Positions 52,364-60,755 of a DNA stretch of 64,000 nucleotides are shown one piece after another. The DNA lies in assembly GCA_016794365.1 (NCBI GenBank), contig JAEUKB010000091.1:1-64000 (forward strand), in the 5' to 3' direction. Each line of letters starts with the position of its first letter. Position 1 is the first letter of the stretch. The notes under the pieces are model-generated. The model did not search any database. It was given only the letters and a program-made list of their open reading frames with translations, and was not told where the DNA came from. Both the position numbers and the translations under genes were made by a program. Source of the stretch: Myxococcales bacterium (lineage in GTDB: Bacteria; Myxococcota_A; Polyangia; Palsa-1104; JAEUJZ01).

Positions 52364-52963
52364 CTATCGCTGCGCGACGGGCTGAGGCTGGGCATATTGG
52401 GGCAGGACTTCGGCGAGTCGCAGCGCGGCGATGCTGCGCAAGGCTGTGACCGTCTGGGCCGTCGGTGAGCTTCGACCCTGTTCCAGATTCGTGATCGTGA
52501 CCGACGACAGGCGAGCGGCGGCGGCCACCTGTTCCTGCGTGAGTCCGGCGGCCTCTCGGCGCGCTCGCAGAATGTCGCCGAAGCGCAGCGACGACTGATG
52601 GAGAGTCTCACCACTCGCGAGCATCCCGAGCAGTCGATCGCGCTGCCGTCGCCCGAAAGTCCGCCAGCGCAGCACATCCCCCGTCAGCGAAAGCTCGATG
52701 AGCCCGAGCGGATGGACGTGCGGATGGGGCCAGGCGCGCCACTCGACAGCAACGAGTAGCTTGTCATCTTGCCGCTTCATCGCGATCGGACGCCACAGCG
52801 GCGCTTCACTCGTCGACGCCCAGCGCAAGAGCGCCTCGACGCGACGCTCGCCCGGCTTCGTCAGATCGAGCACCGCACACGCAGCAGGCATCGTGCGCGG
52901 CTTCGACGGAGAATCGGCTATTTGATGGCTGGATACACTTGTCACGGGACGAGGACTCGGCAT
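52364..52963 (-). CDS. XRE-family transcriptional regulator
   Basis: A 199-residue protein starting at the ATG at 52963 with AGGAG upstream. The C-terminal third is a helix-turn-helix of the XRE/Cro type (LRARREAAGLTQEQVAAAARLSSVTITNLEQGRSSPT). The N-terminal part (about 30-130) is alpha/beta and unknown (WRPIAMKRQDDKLLVAVEWRAW). It is convergent with the recombinase and could repress it or the other island genes. Confidence 0.8.
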   Translation of the reverse strand: MPSPRPVTSVSSHQIADSPSKPRTMPAACAVLDLTKPGERRVEALLRWASTSEAPLWRPIAMKRQDDKLLVAVEWRAWPHPHVHPLGLIELSLTGDVLRWRTFGRRQRDRLLGMLASGETLHQSSLRFGDILRARREAAGLTQEQVAAAARLSSVTITNLEQGRSSPTAQTVTALRSIAALRLAEVLPQYAQPQPVAQR

Positions 52964-53165
52964 AGAGTTCTCCTGTTCGCGTCGGACACGAGCTTCCTGG
53001 CAGGGTCTGGCGCGGGCGATGGGCTCGCCGTTTCCCGACGGACGAGCCTTTTTGTTTTTACCGGGCAAAAGCGCCCGTGACTTGTTGTTACCTCATCTTC
53101 ACATGCAGTGGAAGAAATATTTTATGTTTCCCATAGCAAATCCAATGAACTAGCGACTGGATGAG

Positions 53166-53741
53166 ATGACGTGCTACCGACGCTGCGTGGTCCGTGGCCG
53201 TCGAAATCCGCTTTATGCTGGTCTTTCTCTCCGTCTGCAAAAGGCGCGTGGCGGGTTGAGCTTTAACTCAGTTGCGGAGGCATCAGGTCTGTCCGACGGA
53301 AATACCGTGTTCCACCTAGAGAGCAAGCCCAGACATAGGCCAAGACTCGATACCGTCGAGCGGTTGGCCTATGGTCTGGGAATCTCCCCGGCGTTCCTTG
53401 CCTATGGGATCGAGACTGCGTGGACTTGTCAGACGGAGAGACTGCGGTGCGAAGGCATCGCAGAGCGACTGCGGCAGCAGAGGACAGTCCGGGGATTGAC
53501 CATGCGCGCCGTGAGTGAGTTGGCGGGCTTGTCGCATCCCACCACTCGCTCAACCGAAAGCGGCACGACGATTCCGACTATTGCGACTGCCGAAGCGCTC
53601 GCGAATGCGCTCGGCGTATCGCCCGGCTGGCTTGCGTATGGACTCGGGCCGGTCGAATTGCCGAATCGCCGAGCCATCCGCTCCAAGTCGGTCCAGTCTT
53701 CGACTGCCGAGATGGACACCACCGCAGACCCGGCTCCCTGA
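53166..53741 (+). CDS. Tandem XRE-family regulator (two HTH domains)
   Basis: A 191-residue protein with two helix-turn-helix units: LRLQKARGGLSFNSVAEASGLSDGNTVFHLES (about 23-54) and ERLRQQRTVRGLTMRAVSELAGLSHPTTRSTESG (about 101-134). Both are followed by a copy of LAYGLGISPAFLAYG / LANALGVSPGWLAYG, so the second half is a duplication of the first. A fused pair like this could bind an operator as a built-in dimer. It is divergent from the other XRE gene. Confidence 0.78.
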   Translation: MTCYRRCVVRGRRNPLYAGLSLRLQKARGGLSFNSVAEASGLSDGNTVFHLESKPRHRPRLDTVERLAYGLGISPAFLAYGIETAWTCQTERLRCEGIAERLRQQRTVRGLTMRAVSELAGLSHPTTRSTESGTTIPTIATAEALANALGVSPGWLAYGLGPVELPNRRAIRSKSVQSSTAEMDTTADPAP

Positions 53742-54218
53742 AGCAACGCCGCGCTGCGCATGTCTCGAGTGGGGGGGATTTTCAGTTTTTTCGAGGTTTT
53801 TTTACGCCAATCAATATCAGGCACTTAAGTCCATTTTTGATCGCCGCCTTGTGTGCCAAACTTCCCGTCGTGATTCGGCGTTCTAGGTGTGGATGAGTCT
53901 TACACGAGATATTGGATGATTCGATATGTAACCAGTGTCTTTCTACCCGACTGGCCACACAATATGCCGACTTTTGTGGGTAGTTTTGCGCAGAACGATT
54001 GCGCGGGGTTAGGTCGATTTTTGGAACGGCTTGTGTGAATTTATCGACTCATTTGGCGACCAGCGCGACCATGGCCAGATAAGTGGTTGGCCCAACCTCG
54101 GATGATTGGATTATCCACCCTAGCATTCAGTGCCTCTTGCCCGAGCGAGTGAAGGCGGTCTAACGAGATCAACCGGTCACCTTCGGCCTGGATGGAGCGG
54201 TCACGATGTGCGGAATAC
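53742..54218. other. Intergenic region in the island, no gene seen
   Basis: A 477-bp stretch. A T-run region (53779-53811) with weak CTCGA/TCGAG pairing could act as a terminator for the tandem regulator gene. Low-GC patches (53820-54060) are present. No ORF longer than 60 codons looks coding. Confidence 0.4.
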
Positions 54219-54539
54219 TCACCTAGCGAGGCAATCTGACGCCGCCTTGAGTTTTCTGGCTTTGCCCTTCGTCGCATGTGCTGCCGTCGCTTTGGCCTTC
54301 TTGAGCTTGGTGCACTTGGGCTCGGCCTTCTTGGACTTGGTGCACTTGGGCTCGGCCTTCTTGGGCTTGGCCTTGTTCGATTTTTCTGCCTCCGCTTCGG
54401 TGCTTTCGTTCATGTGGTACTCCTTGACCGTGTAGTCGGTCAGCCACTTGCGCGTGCCCTTCTTGTTCCAGCGAATGCGCTGTTCCTTGGCTCCTCTGAT
54501 CGGAGACACCTTCCATGCAGCGAGCCAGACGCGACCCAT
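54219..54539 (-). CDS. Small Lys-rich protein with duplicated KKAEPKCTK unit
   Basis: A 106-residue protein. The first 45 residues look globular (WLAAWKVSPIRGAKEQRIRW, GTRKWLTDYTVKEYH); the rest is Lys/Ala-rich with KKAEPKCTKSKKAEPKCTKLKKAKA. The duplication is also visible in DNA. No signal peptide; Cys residues in the repeat are unusual for a basic tail. The ATG at 54539 has no clear SD. Possibly a DNA-associated or nucleoid protein of the island; function unknown. Confidence 0.55.
   Translation of the reverse strand: MGRVWLAAWKVSPIRGAKEQRIRWNKKGTRKWLTDYTVKEYHMNESTEAEAEKSNKAKPKKAEPKCTKSKKAEPKCTKLKKAKATAAHATKGKARKLKAASDCLAR
54306..54365 (-). repeat. 30-bp tandem duplication in the small Lys-rich gene
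   Basis: Two nearly identical 30-bp units in direct order (starting at 54306 and 54336) encode AEPKCTK-type repeats; one base differs near the end. A third partial copy follows. Confidence 0.8.
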
Positions 54540-54744
54540 GATGGACAGGAAGCCTAATGGGAATTATTGGATCATCTACTATTTGATCGTCATTTGATTT
54601 TCAAATCCAACCATTCGCGACTCTTGAGAGTTCATTGGTTTTGCCGATTCAAAAAGGGGTGCCTACCATCACCATGCGTGACGTTTGATCGGCATCGGCT
54701 CGTCCGTGACTCGCTGTACCCGCCCGACTTCTTCTGCAAGAACA
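54540..54744. other. Short intergenic stretch, AT-rich
   Basis: About 205 bp with ATTTGAT and TTCAAAT pairing (54587-54607 region) and no convincing ORF. Confidence 0.35.
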
Positions 54745-54984
54745 TCAGGCTGCGGTCTTTTTGCCGTCGGGGCCGCAGTCGATTCGCTCGATGGTCCTCC
54801 AGCGCAGGTCGGCGAGGCTCTCGCTGAGCAGCTTTGGGTCGTAGCGGCGGACTCGCCACATCAGAAAGCGTCGCTCGGATCTGCCGTCGAGTATCTTGAC
54901 GCAATCGATGGCGTCGAAGCCATCGCAGCCGGGGACACCGGCAGACAGAGCCATTTTCGGGGGCACATGGACAGACCGGACCAT
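54745..54984 (-). CDS. Hypothetical small protein (79 aa)
   Basis: The minus-strand frame reads FDAIDCVKILDGRSERRFLMWRVRRYDPKLLSESLADLRW, which is more protein-like than the overlapping plus-strand frame (54685-55017). Starts: ATG at 54984 or 54954, without a good SD. Family unknown. Either frame could be the real gene, or neither. Confidence 0.3.
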   Translation of the reverse strand: MVRSVHVPPKMALSAGVPGCDGFDAIDCVKILDGRSERRFLMWRVRRYDPKLLSESLADLRWRTIERIDCGPDGKKTAA

Positions 54985-55146
54985 TGGTCGAAGTTCTCGC
55001 TTGTTGGGTCATCGTGACCTAGCGCCCCTCTCATCTTGACCCGTTGAACATCTCAGTGTACGCCGAGGCTGCGTTCGGCCAGTCTCGGTTGCTCGAGCAA
55101 GCGTTGCTGCATGCCAGTAGATAACTCAAGCCTATATGGTGACAAG

Positions 55147-56520
55147 ATGAAGGCGAAACCTAATCGGACTTGTATTCGATCAATCCTGAACAGAACCATG
55201 CCGAACGACAGCGATTTCTCGGCTTTCGTTTTAGATCACTTCCCTAGCGTGTATTCACGATTTACGAACAATCAAGATCGCATATTGCGGACCACCACAT
55301 TGCTCGAAGACGATGCACGCCTAGCAGAAATATGTGAAATTCTGAATCGATTGTATCCAGCCCAGTATACTATGATAATAAGCAAAGAATCGGACCTTGT
55401 TCCGAGTAATCAGTCTGATAGTATATCTAATCTCAGCGCTGTGAGTTCTGTTCAAAAACGGACAATTATTAACTCGCGAGCCGTCAGTTTGCGCTGGCTC
55501 ACCGTGGCTGGTCTGTTGACTGCTATATTGGGAGCCTTCTCAGTATGGCCTATGCTAGGGATGCGCACTCCGAAGCGCACAACCAATATTTCATGCGATT
55601 CACAGCATTTTGCAGAACTTGCCGGATGTTGGTCCTTTGAGAAATTATCTAAGATTTTTGAGATGGATGAAATTCGTACCTACGGCAATCAGTGCAATAT
55701 CGATTATCTGGCTAGCGTATACGTGAAATGCAAAGATCAGTCAACTCGAAACAGCGTATATCCTCTAATTGATCTTTTGCTATTTTATGAGCCAAAGCTC
55801 TTTGATAAAATGGAATCTGAATTTAGAGATCATTGCGACAATAACAGTGATTGGCTTGCGTGCATCCGTGCTGGGCAAGCTTTCCAGCGAAGAATCCTTG
55901 ATTGTCAAGACAAGCGCAAGAAATGGTCTCGATGGCCAGGCTGTTCTGAGTCGGAAAAAGATGGGTACTACCTAGCAGCATCTCGGTACCTATCGCGAGG
56001 GTGCAGAATCACACTCTCTGATGGGAGTGGGAGTGGTTGTGCTGCACTCATGATGGAAGACAGTCTAGGGACATATGACGTTTGTAAGGAAAAGAGTGTC
56101 TGCAACGGCGCACTGGCCAAGCGGGAAGAAATACTCGATAGTTTATGTGACAAAAACAGAGTGGTCGCTGCTTGTTACTCGCTGGCTGTCATTTATAGTA
56201 AACAACACAGTGAGTTATCAGGGCAAAGTGCAGTCCCAAAGGATGACTTTTGTCGTGCAGTTCAGTTCGCTCAGAAAGCATGCATTGATGCGCGGAAGCA
56301 AGAGAAATGGTGCAAATCCTATTTTAGACATCATGATGACACTGATAGCCTAAACCCATCTTGTGATACAACAGGAAAACTCGCCTGTCGTATGCTAGTT
56401 AGATGGCAACATCAGACTGAGCAATGTGGATTAAGTGAGCCCCGTATCATTAAGGACGCATGCAGAAAGCTACGAGAACTAGATCCAGATACGGCAGAAA
56501 TAATACCTTGCAACGACTGA
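55147..56520 (+). CDS. Membrane protein with effector-associated (EAD-like) N-terminus and Cys-rich, Sel1-like C-terminus
   Basis: A 457-residue protein. Residues 1 to about 60 carry DSDFSAFVLDHFPSVYSRFT and DRILRTTTLLED, the pattern of death-like effector-associated domains that join effectors to NTPases in bacterial conflict systems. A membrane segment follows (about 118-141, LRWLTVAGLLTAILGAFSVW). The remaining part is Cys-rich with Sel1/TPR-like spacing (LCDKNRVVAACYSLAVIYS ... FCRAVQFAQKACIDA). Codon use is far more AT-rich (AGA, ATA, TTA) than the flanks, so it was acquired recently. Start: ATG at 55111, 55147 or 55198 are possible and none has a good SD; the EAD core needs the residues from 55147 on. 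Function in defence is inferred. Confidence 0.75.
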   Translation: MKAKPNRTCIRSILNRTMPNDSDFSAFVLDHFPSVYSRFTNNQDRILRTTTLLEDDARLAEICEILNRLYPAQYTMIISKESDLVPSNQSDSISNLSAVSSVQKRTIINSRAVSLRWLTVAGLLTAILGAFSVWPMLGMRTPKRTTNISCDSQHFAELAGCWSFEKLSKIFEMDEIRTYGNQCNIDYLASVYVKCKDQSTRNSVYPLIDLLLFYEPKLFDKMESEFRDHCDNNSDWLACIRAGQAFQRRILDCQDKRKKWSRWPGCSESEKDGYYLAASRYLSRGCRITLSDGSGSGCAALMMEDSLGTYDVCKEKSVCNGALAKREEILDSLCDKNRVVAACYSLAVIYSKQHSELSGQSAVPKDDFCRAVQFAQKACIDARKQEKWCKSYFRHHDDTDSLNPSCDTTGKLACRMLVRWQHQTEQCGLSEPRIIKDACRKLRELDPDTAEIIPCND

Positions 56521-56549
56521 GAGATAATGAGAATCATGTTTTGGTTGCA

Positions 56550-57005
56550 CTATTTTTTGAATTTAACCAATGCACTTCGCATAGATGAATCTCTCTGGAT
56601 AGAGAGGCCCGACGCATTATGTGCCATTGAGAATGCCTCTGCACACCCTGATATTATGAGACAACAGTATCCATGGCTGGCGTCTGTTGAATCAAAGCAA
56701 TTTCTTACCTGATCTGGAGTTCCTGGCCCAGCAATTTGCGACATATCCAACTCTCGTGTCTCGCGCATTGAGATGGTTACTTCAATGATTTCGCCGCGAT
56801 ATCTTTTTGCGCAAGACTGTTTTCTGTATTCCAATTGACGCTTGCTATTAAGGCATCTCATATCTTTGCGGCAAATTCCATCAGAGAGACATTGAGGATC
56901 TATTTTAGACTCGATGCTCATTGCATCAATAGATGTATATCGACAACCGTCATCTGCACCCATAAGAATCAGGAATAATGCGATATAAGGTTTTTTGTGG
57001 CCCAT
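56550..57005 (-). CDS. Small exported protein (possible lipoprotein) of unknown function
   Basis: A 151-residue protein. The start ATG at 57005 has GGAGG upstream. The N-terminus YIALFLILMGADDGC is a signal peptide, with a poor lipobox. The mature part is Cys-rich (CLSDGICRKDMRC, CFDSTDASHGYCCLIISGC). It is convergent with the EAD-like gene, 30 bp away. Its AT-rich codon use matches that gene, so the two were probably acquired together. Confidence 0.65.
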   Translation of the reverse strand: MGHKKPYIALFLILMGADDGCRYTSIDAMSIESKIDPQCLSDGICRKDMRCLNSKRQLEYRKQSCAKRYRGEIIEVTISMRETRELDMSQIAGPGTPDQVRNCFDSTDASHGYCCLIISGCAEAFSMAHNASGLSIQRDSSMRSALVKFKK

Positions 57006-57147
57006 GATGCAGTCCTCCATAGATGCGCAATTTTTGAATTCCATCTTTCTCTTGTCAATGTGAAATTATGCGGATAAAATCCCACCTCGTATTACGAGGC
57101 AAACAAGATACATACTAATACCTGAGCCCGGCCTTAAGCGCTTTCTG

Positions 57148-57220
57148 ATTTGGAAAGAGAAAAGGCATATGCTCCTCGGAAAATGGAGCATGCTGTGCCT
57201 CGAAGAAGCCCTTTCCAAAT
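57148..57220. repeat. Large nested palindrome at the start of an IS630-like remnant
   Basis: ATTTGGAAAG (57148-57157) and CTTTCCAAAT (57211-57220) are perfect inverted repeats. Inside them, AGGC pairs with GCCT and ATGCTCC with GGAGCAT around a 9-base loop. Together a 73-base hairpin is possible, with bulges. It covers the 5' part of the transposase fragment. It could be an IS end, a regulatory hairpin or a recombination target. Confidence 0.7.
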
Positions 57221-57482
57221 CGTCCTCACCCATTCCGAGCGCCAAGTTCTCTTAGAGAGAGCACGATGCTATACGTTGCCGTATTTTCTAGTCGTGCGTG
57301 CGAAAGCCATTCTCATGGCTGCAACTGGTCTCAGTAATGATGCGATCGCGCTCCGCCTTTCGCTTGGCCGTGACGTGGTGAGCCAATGGCGAGCTCGCTT
57401 CTACAGAGAGCGGCTTGATGGGCTCCAGGATCGTCCTCGCAAAGGGCGACCGCGCATGCATTGCCCCTCAGAGAGCGGCTGA
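57183..57482 (+). pseudogene. IS630-type transposase fragment (N-terminal HTH)
   Basis: The open frame encodes a helix-turn-helix region typical of IS630/Tc1 transposases: LSNDAIALRLSLGRDVVSQWRARFYRERLDGLQDRPRKGRPR. The DDE catalytic domain is missing; the frame stops at 57482 where the restriction gene begins on the other strand (15 bp overlap). Possible starts are ATG 57150, ATG 57183 or GTG 57195. A short protein could still bind DNA, but the gene is clearly truncated. Confidence 0.7.
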
Positions 57483-58598
57483 ACGTGCAGCGCTGTGCTC
57501 GATCGTGGCAAGGGTATTAGTCCACCGGGCCAAGCCCTCAGACGAGACCTCAACAGCCCGAAGCCGCCGCTGGATGGCGATCACTGCTTGGGACGCGGCA
57601 ATCGGCTTTGGTGCTTCCGCCCAAAACAGAGCCTGCTCGACGAACGTGTCCCAACCTACAAACAACGTCAATCCGAGCCCGCGACTGTTCGCCCAGGTGG
57701 TCAGCGCCTCTCGGTCAAGAGTGTTCTGCTTGTCCGAGACGGCAATCACAGCGGCATCGCGGACCCCCATCGCGATGCACTTTGTGCCGAAGATCTGCAC
57801 ATCCGACGTCGAGACCGGCTTGTCGCGGACCTCGATGGCCTTCTCCCAGCCAGCGGGATCACTTTCTGAGCGCACGCACACGTCGCCGGGGAATTTGCGG
57901 CTTGGGTCGTTGATCCTGCCGCTCTCCACTCGATTCTCCCCGGCAACCACATCCATCAACCCTGCCACAATGGCCTGAGCCCTGCGGCCTCCTTCGGAGT
58001 TCTCGAGAACGAAGCGCTGAATGGCGGCGAGTAGTGCTTCCGGCGTTACCTGGAAATCCACGCCGTCGTCGGCATAGCTGGGCTGGTAGCGAGCACGAAC
58101 AGCGATAAATGCGCGAAGTGCTTGGCGTGCAGCCGCCTCGCTCCGAAGGGCCGCCAGCTCGCGGACTAGCTCGCGCATGTAGTCAAACGCGGCCCGCGCT
58201 CCGGCATGGACGGGCGTTCCATCATCAAGCCTTGTCATTCGGAAATAGGGCTGATTGTTGAGCGGCTCGCGCCCGGTGACACCGATGCTGAACCCTAGTT
58301 CTGCTGCCAGCGGCACGAGCACGGCATGGCAGAGCGTTCTCGCCGAAAAGGCGTTTGCATTCCCCGGTGCGTGTTCGGGCTTGATCGCGAATAAGTCGGC
58401 GTTGCGGTTCATCGCCCTTGCCAGCATGGCTGTCCCGAGGAATGCGATGTGCGTCTTCGAGCCCCCGGCCTCACACAGCTCGGAGAGGTGCTCCACCTTC
58501 TGTCGCCAAGCCGGATCGATGGCACGCCCTGCCTGGGCAGCCTGCGCCTCTTCTCGCAGGAGTTGCTCGGCCCCGAGCTTGTCAATCTTGAGGGCCAT
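57468..58598 (-). CDS. Type II restriction endonuclease, SacI family
   Basis: A 376-residue protein. It resembles the SacI-type restriction endonuclease family: ELCEAGGSKTHIAFLGTAMLARAMN, then NANAFSARTLCHAVLVPLAAELGFSIGVTGREPLNNQPYFR, and a C-terminal part with EKAIEVRDKPVSTSDVQIF, in which Glu/Asp/Lys are candidate metal-site residues. SacI cuts GAGCTC; this specificity is only an inference by family. The ATG at 58598 has AAGGA upstream (58604 is an alternative). It overlaps the controller gene by 17 bp. Confidence 0.8.
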   Translation of the reverse strand: MALKIDKLGAEQLLREEAQAAQAGRAIDPAWRQKVEHLSELCEAGGSKTHIAFLGTAMLARAMNRNADLFAIKPEHAPGNANAFSARTLCHAVLVPLAAELGFSIGVTGREPLNNQPYFRMTRLDDGTPVHAGARAAFDYMRELVRELAALRSEAAARQALRAFIAVRARYQPSYADDGVDFQVTPEALLAAIQRFVLENSEGGRRAQAIVAGLMDVVAGENRVESGRINDPSRKFPGDVCVRSESDPAGWEKAIEVRDKPVSTSDVQIFGTKCIAMGVRDAAVIAVSDKQNTLDREALTTWANSRGLGLTLFVGWDTFVEQALFWAEAPKPIAASQAVIAIQRRLRAVEVSSEGLARWTNTLATIEHSAARSAAL

Positions 58599-58893
58599 GG
58601 ACATCCTTACTGCGTGGTTCCGCCCTTAGACGCTGTTTACTGGCGGCCACAACTGGCTGATTACCGAACGTTGCCTGATTCTGCTGCTCGAGAAGGTCGT
58701 CAAGCGGGCAATTCAGCGCGATGGCGATCCGATCTACCGTGTCCAGCGTCGTGTTGTAGTCGCTGCGCGCAGCGATGGATTGAAGGGTTGACTCGGAAAG
58801 ACCGGTCTTTTCCGATAGCTGCTTGTAGGTCATGCGGAACCCAGCCAACCGACGGAATCGTTCCATCGCCTCGCGGAGACGAACGACGATCAT
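58582..58893 (-). CDS. XRE-type controller protein of the restriction-modification system
   Basis: A 103-residue protein starting at the ATG at 58893 (GAGG upstream); the frame is open to 59088 without support. It has a typical HTH: MTYKQLSEKTGLSESTLQSIAARSDYNTTLDTVDRIAIAL. Small HTH proteins upstream of and overlapping a restriction gene are usually C (controller) proteins that delay endonuclease expression until methylation is complete. A 21-bp palindrome lies 20 bp from its start. Confidence 0.78.
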   Translation of the reverse strand: MIVVRLREAMERFRRLAGFRMTYKQLSEKTGLSESTLQSIAARSDYNTTLDTVDRIAIALNCPLDDLLEQQNQATFGNQPVVAASKQRLRAEPRSKDVHGPQD

Positions 58894-58912
58894 CTGTATC
58901 CTCGATGCGAAT

Positions 58913-58933
58913 TTTTGTATTTTAAATACAAAA
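58913..58933. promoter_or_regulatory. 21-bp perfect palindrome, likely controller-protein operator
   Basis: Half-sites TTTTGTATTT and AAATACAAAA flank a single T. It lies in the 84-bp divergent region between the controller-endonuclease operon and the methyltransferase, immediately before a TTGACA -35 box, which suits autoregulation by the controller. Confidence 0.75.
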
Positions 58934-58938
58934 GCTGG

Positions 58939-58967
58939 TTGACACGGCCCTGAGCGATTGGTAGGTT
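58939..58967 (+). promoter_or_regulatory. Candidate promoter of the methyltransferase gene
   Basis: TTGACA (58939-58944) and TAGGTT (58962-58967) are 17 bases apart, 11 bases from the ATG at 58978, so transcripts would be nearly leaderless from that start. Confidence 0.4.
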
Positions 58968-58977
58968 TTGCACCACC

Positions 58978-60288
58978 ATGGGGTGCCGGATGAAGATGCG
59001 GAAAGTCATAAGCCTCTATACGGGAGCTGGCGGTCTCGACCTCGGGCTCGAAGCCGCTGGATTCGTGACCACTGCGACTGTGGAGCATAATGCCCTTGCC
59101 TGCAGAACTCTACGGGCGAATCAGCGCGAAGATCGTCCATGGGCGGTCCTCGAACAGAGTATTCACGATGTCTCGTCGGAATGGCTGGCCAAATCCGGTC
59201 GAGTAAAAATTGGCGAAGCAGATATACTGGTCGGTGGTCCACCGTGCCAACCGTTCTCGAAGTCGGCCTACTGGGTCCACGGGGACACCAAGCGCTTGGG
59301 CGATCCGCGTGCAGATACGCTTTCCGCCTATCTGCGAGTCTTGCGAGATTTGCAGCCACGAGTTTTTTTGCTCGAAAATGTATTTGGGATTACATATAAA
59401 GGAAAAGATGAAGCACTTAATCTTTTGCAAAACACCATCGAAGCGATCAACCGGGAGATCGGCACCAACTACTCATTTTGCTGGAAGGTGTTGAACACTG
59501 CGAACTACGGCGTGCCACAAGTCCGCGAACGATTTTTCCTGATTGGCGCACGCGACGGGCGAGAGTTCACGTTCCCAGAACCGACGCACGCAGAGGTGCC
59601 GCCCACGGGTAGTGCAAGTGATTCAAGGCGGGCAAGCCAGTTGGCGCTCTTCGATAGAGCGGCTCGACAGCCAACGGCCATCGAGCCATGGCGAACTGCC
59701 TGGGACGCCCTCGGAGACCTGGATATCGGTGCAGTTCGTGGGCTTCAAATCACAGGCAAGTGGGGAGATCTGCTGCCATCGATTCCCGAGGGGCAGAACT
59801 ACCTGTTCCATACGGATCGCGGCGGCGGACTGCCTCTGTTTGGATGGCGACGACGCTACTGGACGTTCCTTCTCAAGCTGGCCAAAGATCGACCGTCATG
59901 GACACTTCAAGCCCAGCCCGGTGCCGGCATTGGTCCATTTCATTGGAAGAACCGTCGCCTCACCGTCGCTGAGATGATGCGGATTCAAACCTTCCCAGAT
60001 GGCTACGTCATCGAAGGTGGTCACACGGAAGCCGTGCGCCAGCTCGGCAACGCGGTTCCGAGCCTAATGACCGAGATTCTCGGTCGCGAGGTTCGTCGAC
60101 AGCTCCTCGACGACCCGGCTTCGGGACCGCTCAAGCTGCTTCCGCCGCAACGAACACCCATCCCACCAGCCGAGGCAGTCAAGCCGGTTCCAGCCAAGTA
60201 CCATGTCCACATCGGCAACCACGCCGCACACCCTGGCACTGGCAAGGGGCACCTTGTGTATGCGCAATCTGGAGCGATTGGCACCTAG
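58978..60288 (+). CDS. C5-cytosine DNA methyltransferase of the restriction-modification system
   Basis: A 436-residue protein with all main m5C motifs: I (SLYTGAGGLDLGLEAAGF), IV (VGGPPCQPFSKS, with catalytic Cys), VI (FLLENVFG), VIII (VRERFFLIGARDG) and X (RQLGNAVPSLM). The target recognition domain lies between VIII and IX. It should protect the sites cut by the adjacent SacI-like endonuclease. Start: ATG at 58978 or 58990/58996; SD evidence is weak. Divergent from the controller operon. Confidence 0.92.
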   Translation: MGCRMKMRKVISLYTGAGGLDLGLEAAGFVTTATVEHNALACRTLRANQREDRPWAVLEQSIHDVSSEWLAKSGRVKIGEADILVGGPPCQPFSKSAYWVHGDTKRLGDPRADTLSAYLRVLRDLQPRVFLLENVFGITYKGKDEALNLLQNTIEAINREIGTNYSFCWKVLNTANYGVPQVRERFFLIGARDGREFTFPEPTHAEVPPTGSASDSRRASQLALFDRAARQPTAIEPWRTAWDALGDLDIGAVRGLQITGKWGDLLPSIPEGQNYLFHTDRGGGLPLFGWRRRYWTFLLKLAKDRPSWTLQAQPGAGIGPFHWKNRRLTVAEMMRIQTFPDGYVIEGGHTEAVRQLGNAVPSLMTEILGREVRRQLLDDPASGPLKLLPPQRTPIPPAEAVKPVPAKYHVHIGNHAAHPGTGKGHLVYAQSGAIGT

Positions 60289-60755
60289 CTGGTGAAATTT
60301 CATCGGAACCGCGAGAAGGTGGAACTCAATTTCGTCGTTGGAGCTGAATACCGCTGTCGTACCTGCCCGTGCAGATATCCATTTGATGGATTCAAAACCG
60401 AACCGAAACGGGGAACGATATCGCGGAGCGGTCTGATTGTGCCGACCATACTCAGGCTGCGACTTCACAGATCGTGCGGACGGAAACGATAGAATGGCTC
60501 TGTCAAGCCAAATCGTTCGGGTTGCGTACGTTTTCGATGTTCGGCTTAGTGCCTACCGACACCAGATCGGAGGTGCGGAAAGTCGCGCAGAGTTCTGATG
60601 ATCACCTTCCATTCCTTGTCAAGTTTCATTGTGTAGCCCTCTGTCCAGAATGTAATCAGAAACACCGATAATTTTCAGTCTCCGTCAACTTTTACCAAGC
60701 CTTTACCACACTATATTATACAGTTTCTCGTCAGGAATATAGGTTTGAGGTTGAC
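60289..60755. other. Right end of the island, no confident gene
   Basis: A 467-bp stretch. A 65-codon ORF (60474-60671) has little to support it. The end is AT-rich (TTTACCA repeated at 60690 and 60702, then TATATTATA), then AATATAGGTTTGAGG just before the right core. Low GC here may be recombination-arm DNA. Confidence 0.4.

Noticed and set aside
54685..55017. 110-codon plus-strand ORF in the island
   Set aside because: The minus-strand frame over the same DNA is more protein-like; neither is strong, and only the minus-strand one is listed at low confidence.
58894..59088. N-terminal extension of the controller protein
   Set aside because: It would overlap the methyltransferase start and the palindrome; the ATG at 58893 has GAGG at the right distance.
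60474..60671. 65-codon ORF near the right end of the island
   Set aside because: No ribosome site, no domain, and composition similar to non-coding flanks.
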